Counted from the stretch's first letter, positions 27,439 through 35,685 are shown. The stretch is DNA of 36,678 bases from Nocardioidaceae bacterium (GCA_030447805.1 JAUJOE010000009.1:21113-57790); one strand, 5' to 3'. Translations and numbers: made by a program. The notes: generated by a model from the letters alone, not told the origin.

Positions 27439-27500
27439 GGCAGGGCCGGTGGGGACTCGAAGCGCCGTAAAGAGCGAAGCGAAGGCGCGAGAGCCCTGCC
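27439..27500 (-). promoter_or_regulatory. Structured RNA leader candidate before coaBC
   Basis: In the 125-base rpoZ-coaBC gap the minus strand can fold into a two-tier hairpin. The outer stem pairs GGCAGGGC with GCCCTGCC (8 bp). The inner stem pairs CTCGCGCC with GGCGC-TT-CGAG (8 bp with a small bulge), closing on a loop of about 17 bases (TTCGCTTCGCTCTTTAC). There is no U-tract, so a simple terminator for rpoZ is unlikely. A regulatory leader or processing site is possible; I match it to no known class. Confidence 0.5.
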
Positions 27501-27540
27501 GGACCGGACCGACGACCGACCACTCATCATGCCGGCTCGG

Positions 27541-27825
27541 TCAGGGCTGGTCGGTCTCGTCGTCGGGCTCGATGTCCTCGCAGGTCAGCGTGTCGCTGTT
27601 GATCTCGCGCAGCGCGATCGACAGCGGCTTCTCCTGCACGTGGGTGTCGACAAGCGGGCCGACGTACTCAAGTAGCCCCTCGCCGAGCTGGGAGTAGTAG
27701 GCGTTGATCTGCCGAGCGCGCTTGGCGGCGTAGAGGACCAGCTTGTACTTGGAGTCGGTCTTTTCGAGCAGCTCGTCGATGGGAGGGTTGGTGATCCCCT
27801 CTGCTACGGGCAGGGTGCCTGACAC
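27541..27825 (-). CDS. rpoZ: RNA polymerase omega subunit
   Basis: 94 residues, intact. The actinobacterial omega pattern is clear: [20 protein letters not shown], then [20 protein letters not shown] and [11 protein letters not shown], ending with an acidic tail ([12 protein letters not shown]). Omega assists assembly and stability of RNA polymerase through the beta-prime subunit. The GTG start is preceded by GAGG, 13 bases after the gmk stop, so the two are probably cotranscribed. Confidence 0.95.
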   Translation of the reverse strand: MSGTLPVAEGITNPPIDELLEKTDSKYKLVLYAAKRARQINAYYSQLGEGLLEYVGPLVDTHVQEKPLSIALREINSDTLTCEDIEPDDETDQP

Positions 27826-27838
27826 GCGGAAGCCTCAT

Positions 27839-28451
27839 TCAAGGGTTGGGGGCGGGATCACGGCGCGGATCCCCGGCGGAACTCATCAACCTTACCAACT
27901 CCTCCGCGGCAGCGCGGACATCCGTGTTGATGACCGTCGCGTCGAACTCCGCTTCAGCTGCGAGCTCCTGTACGGCGGTCTCCAGCCGCCTCGCCTGATC
28001 CTCGGGCGACTCGGTGCCGCGGCCGACCAGGCGCCGTACCAACTCCTCCCACGACGGCGGCGCGAGGAACACGAAGAACGCGTCAGGCATCGCCTCCCGG
28101 ACCTGGCGAGCCCCTTGCAGATCGATCTCGAGCAGCGCCTGCCTACCCTCGGCGAGCGCCTCCTCGACGGGTCTTCGTGGGGTGCCGGAGCGGTGGGAGG
28201 AGTGCACAACGGCCCACTCGAGCAGCTCCCCTCGCTCGATCATGGCGTCGAACCGCTGGTCGTCGATGAACCGATAGTGAACTCCGTCGACTTCACCGGG
28301 ACGCGGCGACCTTGTGGTCACCGACACCGAGATCCAGACCTCCGGATGAGCGGCTCTGATCTGCGCCGACACCGTCCCCTTGCCGACCGCCGTGGGACCG
28401 GCCAGGACCGTCAGCCGGCTAGCGGGACGCCGCCTCAGGAGCGGTGGTCAA
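27839..28451 (-). CDS. gmk: Guanylate kinase (one frame break)
   Basis: About 204 residues when repaired. The P-loop is [19 protein letters not shown], followed by [20 protein letters not shown] and then [40 protein letters not shown] and [10 protein letters not shown]. It phosphorylates GMP to GDP. The frame that carries the P-loop has no start codon after its upstream stop. TTG 28451 (TTAPEAASR), overlapping the mihF 3' end, becomes the start if one base is restored near 28421. The mihF-gmk-rpoZ order is standard for actinobacteria. Confidence 0.93.
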
Positions 28452-28756
28452 ACTCGCGCTCGAGAGCCGCTATCTGGTTGACCCCGAGGCCACGCACCCG
28501 CCGGCTGGGCGAGATGCCGACGCGGTCCATCAGGTTGCGCGCCCTGACTTTTCCCAGCCCAGGCATCGACTGCAGCAAGTCGACGACCCGCATCTTGCCG
28601 ACCACATCGTCCTTCTGTCCTAACCTGGAGCACCTCGGTCAGCGACGCACCGGAGTGCTTGAGGCGGTTCTTCACTGCGGCGCGCTCACGGCGCACGGCG
28701 GCGGCCTTCTCGAGCGCCGCCCGACGCTGCTCGGCGGTCAACTCTGGCACTGGCAC
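28435..28756 (-). CDS. mihF: Mycobacterial-type integration host factor (one frame break)
   Basis: About 106 residues when repaired, the family size. The N-terminal helix is [20 protein letters not shown] and [16 protein letters not shown]; the C-terminal DNA-binding part reads [18 protein letters not shown] and [19 protein letters not shown], ending LEREFDHRS. mIHF is an actinobacterial nucleoid protein with a helix-hairpin-helix-like DNA contact, unrelated to enteric IHF. One extra base near 28622 separates the two halves (after LTEVLQ). Its end overlaps the proposed gmk start. Confidence 0.92.
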
Positions 28757-28801
28757 GGCGCTCAGCCTAACGGCTGAACCCCACCCTTCATAGGGGACGA
28801 A

Positions 28802-29392
28802 TCAGGGCAGACCGGGCACGTCCATCGTGATCCCGCACTCGCTCTCGGCATCGTCGGCGATGGCCTTCGAGGCAGTCAGCGCCTTCACCGCCGCCCCGTA
28901 GTCGACCTTGCCAAAGGACTGGGCGGACTCGAACAGCCTCTGCAGCGTGTCCCAGTCGTCCCTGACGGCGTCCGGGGCGAGCTCATGCAGTCGTTTGGAG
29001 CTGGTTGAGCGACGACGCGTCCGCGGCGGAGAACGCTGACATCAGGTCCCGTCGTGGGTCACGTCCTTCAACTCCGCGCAGTACGCCGCCCTGGTGTCCT
29101 CGCCGTCGTCCTTCAGCAGCTGCCACGCGACGAGCCCACCAACGACGAGCACCACAGCAGCTAGCAGGCCAAGGTAGAGCGGCTTGCGGTTACGCCCCGG
29201 CTTGACCTCCTGCTGCGACAAGGTCTGCTGCGGATAGACCGGTTGCCACCCGGGCGGCGGTTGGTGAGGCGGACCAGGCTGCCACCCGGGAGGTCGCTGC
29301 CACTCAGGCGGTTGCTGGCCCGGCGGTGGTTGAGGCGGACCGGGCTGCCATCCCGACGGCGGCTGCTCTGGGGGCGGCCCGGAGCTGGACAC
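28802..29392 (-). CDS. Proline-rich single-pass membrane protein (hypothetical, two compensating frame breaks)
   Basis: About 196 residues when repaired. GTG 29392 follows AGGTGAGG. Residues about 1 to 65 are a Pro/Gln/Gly/Trp-rich cytoplasmic tail with repeated GWQPGPP-like units. Basic residues (KPGRNRKP) then precede one membrane helix (LYLGLLAAVVLVVGGLVAW). An extracytoplasmic part of about 110 residues follows, with AAYCAELKDV, a helical middle (LHELAPDAVRDDWDTLQRLF) and AESECGITMDVPGLP; the two cysteines could form a disulfide. Breaks lie near 29048 (lost base) and near 28998 (extra base). I recognise no family; the design is common among actinobacterial envelope proteins. It sits between pyrF and mihF. 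Confidence 0.6.
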
Positions 29393-29465
29393 GAAAGTCA
29401 CCTCACCTGGACGTTTGACGGTCGCTGCTGCCCTCAATGTAGGCCATCCGCCAAACCCGGTCGGC

Positions 29466-30293
29466 TCAGCGAAGGGCAGCGACGACCGCCTCGGTCGCAC
29501 GTCCGGCGGCCGCGCGGAGCCGGTGGGCGTCCGGGCCGGCTGCCAACACCTCGCGCGAGGACGACGGCAACACGTTGCCGAGCACTTTCGCGAAGTTGCG
29601 GCGCAGGTCGTCGGCGGTGCCGCCTTGGGCCCCGAAGCCGGGGGCCAGCAGCGGACCGTTGATATCGAGGTCCTCGTGCACCTCGCGCAGGTTCGCGGCG
29701 ACGACCGCGCCCACGGACCCCATCGGTTCACGCTCTGCGTTGACGGCGCGCACGGCTTGCAGGATGTCGCCGGCCACGGTCGCAGCAGCGGAGCGGGCCG
29801 CCTGCACCGAGCGTCCTTCCGGATTCGAGGTGAGAGCGAGGACGAACACGCCGGCGTCGGAGCCGTGCGCCTTGTCGAGCATTGGCTGCAGGCTCCCGAA
29901 GCCGAGGAACGGGCTCACGGTGACCGCGTCGACGGCCAGCGGCGACGACGGGTCGAGGTACGCGTCGGCGTACGCCTGCATCGTGGAACCGATGTCGCCG
30001 CGCTTGGCATCGAGCAGGACCAGACAACCGTGCGACCGAACCTCGGCGACCGTCCGCTCCAGCACGCCGATGCCTGCCGCCCCATGTCGTTCGAAGAACG
30101 CCGACTGCGGCTTGAGCACCGCCACCCGATCGGCCAGTGCCTCCACGCAGGTAAGGGCGAACCGCTCGAGGCCGGCGGCGTCGTCGGTCAGGCCCCACTG
30201 GGCGAGCAGGGACGGGTGCGGGTCGATGCCGACGCAGAGCGGACCGCGCTGGTCCATCGCGGCACGCAGTCGACCGCCGAAGGGATCTCCCAT
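29466..30293 (-). CDS. pyrF: Orotidine 5'-phosphate decarboxylase
   Basis: 275 residues, intact, of the longer actinobacterial type. CVGIDPHPSLLAQWGL opens the barrel, VLVLDAKRGDIGSTM-like sequence (LLDAKRGDIGSTMQAYADAY) gives the catalytic Lys-Asp set, and PGFGAQGGTADDLRRNF near the end binds phosphate. It makes UMP, the last step of the pathway. ATG 30293 follows AGGAGG; the frame is open upstream, but that site and the family length fix the start. The gene follows pyrD by about 10 bases as the last member of the pyr operon. Confidence 0.95.
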   Translation of the reverse strand: MGDPFGGRLRAAMDQRGPLCVGIDPHPSLLAQWGLTDDAAGLERFALTCVEALADRVAVLKPQSAFFERHGAAGIGVLERTVAEVRSHGCLVLLDAKRGDIGSTMQAYADAYLDPSSPLAVDAVTVSPFLGFGSLQPMLDKAHGSDAGVFVLALTSNPEGRSVQAARSAAATVAGDILQAVRAVNAEREPMGSVGAVVAANLREVHEDLDINGPLLAPGFGAQGGTADDLRRNFAKVLGNVLPSSSREVLAAGPDAHRLRAAAGRATEAVVAALR

Positions 30294-30303
30294 GGCTGTC
30301 CTC

Positions 30304-31263
30304 CTAGGTCGAACCGGGCGTCGACCGGTGGGCGAACCCCACCGCGTCGCTCGCCTTGGCGAAGCCACGCACGGCCAGATCCGCGCGCAGCTCGGCGATC
30401 ACCCGCCGGGGGGCGCTGGGGTCGTTGAAGATCACCGTGCCGACCTGTACGGCGCTCGCCCCGGCGAGCAGGAACTCCAGCGCGTCCGCGCCGGTCCGGA
30501 TGCCGCCCACCCCGATGATGGGCACCCCCGGCAGCGCGGCGGCCACCTGCCACACCGCACGCACGGCGACCGGGCGGATCGCCGGACCGGACAGCCCGCC
30601 GGTGCCGCCGCCCAGCAGCGGACGCAGCGTGGTGAGGTCGATGTGCATTCCCAGCAGCGTGTTGATCAGCACCAGCCCGTCGGCGCCGGCCTCCATGACG
30701 GCTTCGGCCACCTCGACGATGCTGGTGACGTCGGGTGACAGCTTGGCGAAGACGGGGACTCCGCGTGGGGTGTCTCGGCGTACGGCGGCCACCGCGCGGG
30801 CCGCCTGGAAGGGGTCGCAGGCGAACACCGAGCCACGGTTCTCGACGTTCGGACAGGAGATGTTGACCTCAAGAGCGGCGACCCCTGGGGTGTTGCCAAC
30901 GCGGCGGGCGAGCTCGGCGTACTCGCCAAGTGAGGAGCCGGCGATCGAGACGATCGGCCGCGCGTCGTGCTGGAGCAACCACGGGAGGTCGCGGGCGAGG
31001 AAGGCGGTGATCCCCGGACCTTGCAGGCCGATCGAGTTGAGCATCCCGGACGGCGTCTCGGCCATCCGCGGCGTCGGTCGCCCGGACCGCGGGTCGCGCA
31101 TCACCGACTTGGTGACGACGGCCCCCAGCTCGGAGACGTCGAAGAACTGGTGCAGTTCCTGCCCGGCGGCAGCACAACCGCTCGCTGTCATCACTGGGTT
31201 GTCGAGGTGGGCGTCGGCCAGCACCGTGGTGAGGTCGACGTCGGCCGGGGTGAGCGCGGTCAT
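30304..31263 (-). CDS. pyrD: Dihydroorotate dehydrogenase, class 1B catalytic subunit
   Basis: 319 residues, intact. The class 1 catalytic cysteine is in LEVNISCPNVENRG. FMN contacts are in NPVMTASGCA, GLQGPGITAFL, KLSPDVTSIVEVA and the C-terminal IIGVGGIRTGADALEFL. The PyrK partner encoded immediately upstream defines class 1B, which passes electrons to NAD+. Many actinobacteria instead have the membrane-linked class 2 enzyme. The ATG overlaps the pyrK stop (ATGA). No membrane-binding N-terminal extension is present. Confidence 0.95.
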   Translation of the reverse strand: MTALTPADVDLTTVLADAHLDNPVMTASGCAAAGQELHQFFDVSELGAVVTKSVMRDPRSGRPTPRMAETPSGMLNSIGLQGPGITAFLARDLPWLLQHDARPIVSIAGSSLGEYAELARRVGNTPGVAALEVNISCPNVENRGSVFACDPFQAARAVAAVRRDTPRGVPVFAKLSPDVTSIVEVAEAVMEAGADGLVLINTLLGMHIDLTTLRPLLGGGTGGLSGPAIRPVAVRAVWQVAAALPGVPIIGVGGIRTGADALEFLLAGASAVQVGTVIFNDPSAPRRVIAELRADLAVRGFAKASDAVGFAHRSTPGST

Positions 31264-32171
31264 GGACGTCTGCTCGGCACGGAAGTGCCGTAGGTGCCAG
31301 CAGGGACGGTGCCGATCGCGTCCCAGCGCACCTTGTCACCGGCGAAGACGGGGCCCTCGACGCAGGAGCGGACCATCCGGGTGATGTTGTCGTCGCCGAC
31401 CACGGGCAGCACGCAGGTCATGCAGACTCCCACCCCGCATGCCATGGCTTCTTCCACCGCGGTTTGGCTCCAGGCGCCGTGCTGGGTGGCGACACTGGTC
31501 ACCGCCCTCAGCATGCCCATCGGACCGCAGGAGTAGACGACGTCGATGTCATGGCGGGCGAGCAGCGTGGGCAACGGGTCGGTCACGACGCCCTTGATGC
31601 CCACCGATCCGTCGACCGTGGTCACGGTGACCGACGAGGCGGCCCGCTTCGCCTCCAGGGCGCCGAACAGCCGGGCCTCGGTCGAGGCACCCAGCACCAT
31701 GTGCGCGGTGCAGCTCCGCTCCCGCAGCTTCTCGGCAAGCCCGAACAGCGGCGCCGAGCCATAGCCGCCGCCCACCAGTGCACAGGCGACGGGTTGCTTG
31801 GGCAGTGCGAACGGGCGGCCCAGCGGCCCGACGACGTTCACCCGGTCGTGGCGGTGCCGGCTGGCCAGCCATGAGGTGCCGGGACCGTGCGCCGCGACGA
31901 TGATCTCGACGGTGCCGCCGTAGATGCCCGCCGGTTTCACCCGGTAGATCGAGAACGCGCGTCGCAGCAGGTTGGCTGAGGTGTCGTCGCCCACCGACAG
32001 CGCCACGAAGTTGCCGGGGCGGGTGCGTTCGGCGATGCCGTCGGCGACGATCGTCAGGTGGAAGTAGTCGCCGACGCGCTTGACCGAGAACACCTCGCCG
32101 TCGACCTGCAGCGGCCCCCGGCCGGCTTGAGCGGTCGTACGCCGTCGGCTGACCGCGGTGCCCGGCGTCAC
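31260..32171 (-). CDS. pyrK: Dihydroorotate dehydrogenase electron transfer subunit
   Basis: 303 residues, intact. The FAD-binding barrel includes RAFSIYRVKPAGIYGGTVEI; the NAD-binding part includes VGPLGRPFALP and ALVGGGYGSAPLFGLAEKL, then VVYSCGPMGMLRAV. The [2Fe-2S] cysteines are in ACGVGVCMTCVLP with a further cysteine in VRSCVEGPVF, the PyrK pattern. It relays electrons from PyrD to NAD+. GTG 32171 overlaps the pyrC stop (GTGA), and its stop overlaps pyrD (ATGA). No carA or carB gene lies between pyrC and pyrK. Confidence 0.94.
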   Translation of the reverse strand: MTPGTAVSRRRTTAQAGRGPLQVDGEVFSVKRVGDYFHLTIVADGIAERTRPGNFVALSVGDDTSANLLRRAFSIYRVKPAGIYGGTVEIIVAAHGPGTSWLASRHRHDRVNVVGPLGRPFALPKQPVACALVGGGYGSAPLFGLAEKLRERSCTAHMVLGASTEARLFGALEAKRAASSVTVTTVDGSVGIKGVVTDPLPTLLARHDIDVVYSCGPMGMLRAVTSVATQHGAWSQTAVEEAMACGVGVCMTCVLPVVGDDNITRMVRSCVEGPVFAGDKVRWDAIGTVPAGTYGTSVPSRRP

Positions 32172-33448
32172 TGCAGCTTCCCGTCGAGCACCGTCGCCCG
32201 GCCGTGCAAGAAGGTCGCCACCACCGCGCCCGGCAGCTCCATGCCCCGAAACGGGGTGTTGCGCGAGAGCGACGCGGAGTCAGCCGGCTCCACTGCCCGG
32301 GTGGCCGCCGGGTCGACAAGCACGACGTTGGCGGGTGAACCGGTCTCCAGCGCCTGACCCTGGTCGCTGACGCGACCGATCCGGGCCGGGCGCACCGACA
32401 TCCGGTCCGCCACCTCGGCCCAGGTCAGCCGCCCGGTGTCGACCATCGCCGCCTGGACGACGCTGAGCGCCGTCTCAAGACCGAGCATGCCCATCGCGGC
32501 GGCCGCCCACTCGCACTCCTTGTCCTCGGTCGGGTGCGGCGCGTGGTCGGTCGCGACACAGTCGATCGTGCCGTCGGCGAGGCCGGCTCGCAGCGCCTCG
32601 ACGTCGTCGGCCGTGCGCAGCGGAGGGTTCACCTTGTAGATGGGGTCGTAGCTTGCGACCAGCTCGTCGGTGAGGAGCAGATGGTGCGGGGTCACCTCGG
32701 CGGTGACGTTCCAGCCCTTGCTCTTGGCCCACCGGATCAGCTCGACCGAGCCAGCAGTCGACACGTGGCAGATGTGGAGCCGCGACCCCACATGGCCGGC
32801 CAGCAGGCAGTCGCGCGCGATGATGGCCTCCTCGGCCACCGCCGGCCAGCCCTGCATGCCGAGCACCCCCGACATCGTGCCCTCGTTCATCTGGGCGTCC
32901 TCGGTCAGCCGCGGCTCTTGGGCGTGTTGGGCAACCACGCCGTCGAAGGCCTTCACATACTCCAGCGCCCTGCGCATCAGCACCGCGTCGGATACGCACA
33001 CCCCGTCGTCGGAGAACACCCGCACCCGCGCCGCGGAGTCAGCCATGGCGCCGAGCTCGGCGAGACGCTGCCCGGTCAGCCCGGCCGTCACGGCGCCGAC
33101 TGGTCGCACGTCGCAGTACCCGGCCGTCTGCCCGAGGTGCCACACCTGCTCCACGACCCCGGCCGTATCGGCTACCGGCTCGGTGTTGGCCATGGCGTGT
33201 ACGGCGGTGAAACCGCCCCGGGCGGCTGCCCGTGACCCTGACTCGACCGTCTCGGCGTCCTCGCGGCCCGGCTCACGCAGGTGGGTGTGCAGGTCGACAA
33301 GGCCAGGCAGCGCGACAAGTCCGCTAGCGTCGATACGAACCGCGTCCGGTGGGGCGTCGGCGGGATCGCCGAGGTGGCCGTCGGCAAGCAGCAGGTCGCC
33401 GCTGCCTGACCCGAGCAGCGACGCTCCAGTGACGAGGTACGTCGTCAC
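32168..33448 (-). CDS. pyrC: Dihydroorotase
   Basis: 426 residues, intact. The metal-binding HTH motif is in [18 protein letters not shown]. Further marks are the [28 protein letters not shown] and [13 protein letters not shown] segments and [15 protein letters not shown] with the catalytic aspartate. This is a class I (long) dihydroorotase. It closes carbamoyl aspartate to dihydroorotate. GTG 33448 overlaps the pyrB stop (GTGA), and the stop overlaps pyrK (GTGA). Confidence 0.96.
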   Translation of the reverse strand: MTTYLVTGASLLGSGSGDLLLADGHLGDPADAPPDAVRIDASGLVALPGLVDLHTHLREPGREDAETVESGSRAAARGGFTAVHAMANTEPVADTAGVVEQVWHLGQTAGYCDVRPVGAVTAGLTGQRLAELGAMADSAARVRVFSDDGVCVSDAVLMRRALEYVKAFDGVVAQHAQEPRLTEDAQMNEGTMSGVLGMQGWPAVAEEAIIARDCLLAGHVGSRLHICHVSTAGSVELIRWAKSKGWNVTAEVTPHHLLLTDELVASYDPIYKVNPPLRTADDVEALRAGLADGTIDCVATDHAPHPTEDKECEWAAAAMGMLGLETALSVVQAAMVDTGRLTWAEVADRMSVRPARIGRVSDQGQALETGSPANVVLVDPAATRAVEPADSASLSRNTPFRGMELPGAVVATFLHGRATVLDGKLQ

Positions 33449-34398
33449 GCCGTCGGCTCCCCAGCGGCGTGCTCGGTGGTGTCCGCCCCGCTGAGCAGCA
33501 GGTAGAGCACCGCCATCCGGACCGCCACCCCGTTCGTCACCTGCTCGACGATGACCGAACGGTGCGAGTCAGCAACGTTCGCCGCGATTTCCATGCCGCG
33601 GTTCATCGGCCCTGGATGCATGACGATCGCGTGGTCGGGCAGCCGCGCGAAACGTCGGTCGTCGAGACCGTATCGGCGGCTGTACTCCCTCGCGCTGGGG
33701 AAGAACGCCGCGTTCATCCGCTCCCGCTGCACGCGCAGCATCATCACGACGTCGGTCTTTTCCAAGGCGGCGTCGAGGTCGTACGACGTCGCGACGGGCC
33801 AGCTGGAGACCCCGACGGGCAAGAGCGTGGGAGGGGCGACCAACGTCACCTCAGCTCCCAGCGTCGACAGCAGAAGGGCGTTCGACCTCGCCACCCGGCT
33901 GTGCAGCACGTCGCCGACGATCGCCACCCGGCGCCCGTCCAGATCGCCGAGATGGCGACGCATGGTGAACGCGTCCAGCAGCGCCTGCGTCGGGTGCTCG
34001 TGAGTGCCGTCGCCGGCGTTGATAACGCTTGACCGCACCCAACCGCTGCTCGCCAGTCGGTGTGGCGCGCCGGAGGAGCCGTGCCGGATCACCACCGCAT
34101 CGGCACCCATGGCCTCCAGGGTCAACGCGGTGTCCTTGAGGCTTTCTCCCTTGGAGACACTCGACCCCTTGGCCGAGAAGTTGATCACGTCAGCACTGAG
34201 CCGCTTGGCGGCCGCCTCGAAGGAGATCCGGGTCCGGGTGGAGTCCTCGAAGAACAGGTTGACCACCGTGCGCCCGCGCAGGGTGGGGAGCTTCTTGATC
34301 GGCCGGTCGGCAAGCGACCGCAGCTCCGCCGCCGTGTCGAGGACGCGCAAGGCGTCACCCTTGGTCAGGTCGCCGGTTGACAGCAGGTGCGACTTCAT
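33445..34398 (-). CDS. pyrB: Aspartate carbamoyltransferase catalytic chain
   Basis: 317 residues, intact. The carbamoyl phosphate loop is [19 protein letters not shown]; others are [35 protein letters not shown] and [11 protein letters not shown]. It joins carbamoyl phosphate and aspartate. No pyrI regulatory chain is present, as expected outside enteric bacteria. The ATG lies three bases after the pyrR stop, and its stop overlaps pyrC. Confidence 0.96.
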   Translation of the reverse strand: MKSHLLSTGDLTKGDALRVLDTAAELRSLADRPIKKLPTLRGRTVVNLFFEDSTRTRISFEAAAKRLSADVINFSAKGSSVSKGESLKDTALTLEAMGADAVVIRHGSSGAPHRLASSGWVRSSVINAGDGTHEHPTQALLDAFTMRRHLGDLDGRRVAIVGDVLHSRVARSNALLLSTLGAEVTLVAPPTLLPVGVSSWPVATSYDLDAALEKTDVVMMLRVQRERMNAAFFPSAREYSRRYGLDDRRFARLPDHAIVMHPGPMNRGMEIAANVADSHRSVIVEQVTNGVAVRMAVLYLLLSGADTTEHAAGEPTA

Positions 34399-34401
34399 GA
34401 C

Positions 34402-34974
34402 TCATCCCCTGCCCGCGGAGATCGCCACGGAGTCGACGCCGTCGTACTCCTGGAGCCTTACCTGGACGGTCTCGGTGAGCGACGTCGGCAGGTTCTTGCC
34501 GACGAAGTCGGCCCGGATCGGCAGTTGACGGTGCCCTCGGTCGACGAGCACGGCGAGCTGCACCGCCCGTGGGCGGCCCACGTCGTTGAGGGCATCGAGG
34601 GCTGCCCGGATCGTCCGGCCGCTGAACAGCACGTCGTCGACAAGCACGACGACCGCGTCGTCGACGCCGCGGGGCGGGATCTCGGTGCGGGCCAGCGCTC
34701 TGGCGGGCTGCAGGCGCAGGTCATCGCGATACATCGTGATGTCGAGCGCGCCAGCGGGGACTTCGACGCCTTCGACCGACGTCATCGTCGCCGCTACTCG
34801 GGTAGCGAGCGGGACACCGCGAGTCGGGATACCGAGGACCAGAACATCGCCGGGCCCCTTGTTGCGTTCGAGGATCTCGTGCGCGATGCGGGTAAGGGCA
34901 CGGGCGATATCGGAGCGATCCAGCACCACGCGAGTGGACATTGCTGGAACTGTGCTTCGCTGAGCAGCCGTCAC
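34402..34974 (-). CDS. pyrR: Pyrimidine operon regulator PyrR (uracil phosphoribosyltransferase-like)
   Basis: 190 residues, intact. The PRPP-binding loop is [19 protein letters not shown]; also seen are [27 protein letters not shown] and [18 protein letters not shown], all PyrR features. When UMP is bound the protein binds RNA upstream of pyr genes and represses them. GTG 34974 is chosen because AAAGGGG stands 7 bases before it inside the predicted PyrR-binding hairpin; the inner ATG 34941 (MSTRVVLDR) is less well placed. It heads the operon pyrR-pyrB-pyrC-pyrK-pyrD-pyrF. Confidence 0.95.
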   Translation of the reverse strand: MTAAQRSTVPAMSTRVVLDRSDIARALTRIAHEILERNKGPGDVLVLGIPTRGVPLATRVAATMTSVEGVEVPAGALDITMYRDDLRLQPARALARTEIPPRGVDDAVVVLVDDVLFSGRTIRAALDALNDVGRPRAVQLAVLVDRGHRQLPIRADFVGKNLPTSLTETVQVRLQEYDGVDSVAISAGRG

Positions 34975-34982
34975 CGGCCAGA

Positions 34983-35018
34983 CCCCTTTCCCGCCTCACC
35001 GGACGGTTCGTTAAAGGA
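34983..35018 (-). promoter_or_regulatory. PyrR-binding RNA hairpin overlapping the pyrR ribosome binding site
   Basis: On the minus strand the leader reads CCTTTAACGAACCGTCCGG then TGAGGCGGGAAAGG. CCTTT pairs with AAAGG and CCG with CGG around a GTCCGGTGAGG loop, which matches the PyrR-binding loop type. The 3' arm contains the AAAGGGG ribosome binding site of pyrR, so binding would block translation, the mode described for mycobacteria, rather than cause termination. Confidence 0.8.
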
Positions 35019-35104
35019 TGTCGCTGGGCGCCACGTTACCGCAGTGAACCCATGATCTGTCATATTTGGGTAACATTGCGTGAAGACGCGAAGGGACCGC
35101 ACCG
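35019..35104. promoter_or_regulatory. Divergent promoter region of pyrR and bldD with a BldD box
   Basis: About 85 bases of lower GC between the pyrR leader and bldD. The 15-mer GTAACATTGCGTGAA at 35070-35084 fits the BldD box nTnACnC(A/T)GnGTnAn at eight of nine fixed positions (T in place of the first C). A second, weaker pair, TTAC and GTGA, lies at 35036-35047 with one base too few between halves. TAACAT within the box may also act as a -10 element for bldD; this is uncertain. Confidence 0.6.
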
Positions 35105-35608
35105 ATGACCCAGCAAACTCAGCAGTACACCAAGGCCTTGGGATCGCGCTTGCGCGCGATCCGGCAGCAACAGGGTTTGTCCTTGCAAGGTGTCGAAGAG
35201 AAGTCAAACGGACGGTGGAAGGCTGTCGTCGTCGGGTCATACGAGCGCGGCGATCGAGCGGTGACGGTCCAGAAACTTTCCGAGCTTGCAGCGTTCTACG
35301 GCGTGCCGATGAGCGAGTTGATCCCTGGCGGCGGGCAGTTCGGTGCGGCCCGTGAGCTCAGTTCCAAGCTTGTCGTCGACCTCGAACGGCTGCACGAACT
35401 CGACATGGAGGAGGCGGCGCCGTTGTCTCGGTTCGTCGCCACGGTGCAAGCCCAGCGCGGCGACTACAACGGCAAGATGCTGTCGATTCGCCAAGACGAC
35501 CTTCGGACGCTGGCGGTGATCTACGCCGAGGCGCCCAGCCAGGTGGTCGACCGCATGCAGCTGTGGGGGATCCTGCGTCAGCCCGACCGGGCCGCAGCCA
35601 CCGCCTAG
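35105..35608 (+). CDS. bldD: Developmental regulator BldD, c-di-GMP binding
   Basis: 167 residues, intact. The N-terminal XRE-type helix-turn-helix is seen in YTKALGSRLRAIRQQQGLSL and VVVGSYERGDRAVTVQKLSE. The C-terminal domain carries the complete c-di-GMP signature RGD-x8-RQDD (RGDYNGKMLSI then RQDD). In Streptomyces a c-di-GMP tetramer joins two BldD C-terminal domains and lets the dimer bind DNA and repress developmental genes. The signature predicts the same ligand here, whether or not this organism sporulates. Upstream lies a BldD box consistent with autoregulation. The gene converges with nusB across a palindromic repeat. Confidence 0.95.
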   Translation: MTQQTQQYTKALGSRLRAIRQQQGLSLQGVEEKSNGRWKAVVVGSYERGDRAVTVQKLSELAAFYGVPMSELIPGGGQFGAARELSSKLVVDLERLHELDMEEAAPLSRFVATVQAQRGDYNGKMLSIRQDDLRTLAVIYAEAPSQVVDRMQLWGILRQPDRAAATA

Positions 35609-35626
35609 CCGCCCCCACCCCACCGA

Positions 35627-35677
35627 GACTTGTCAGGCTGTAGAGGACATCTCCGGCTCAACTCATACTGACAACTC
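35627..35677 (+). repeat. Palindromic repeat, copy B, at a convergent gene junction
   Basis: 51 bp with end arms GACTTGTCAG (35627-35636) and CTGACAACTC (35668-35677), nine of ten bases complementary. It is the second copy of the element at 12424-12475, in the opposite orientation. It fills the gap between the stops of bldD (plus) and nusB (minus), where a two-way terminator would be useful. It lacks a U-tract. Confidence 0.85.
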
Positions 35678-35685
35678 TTAACGTT

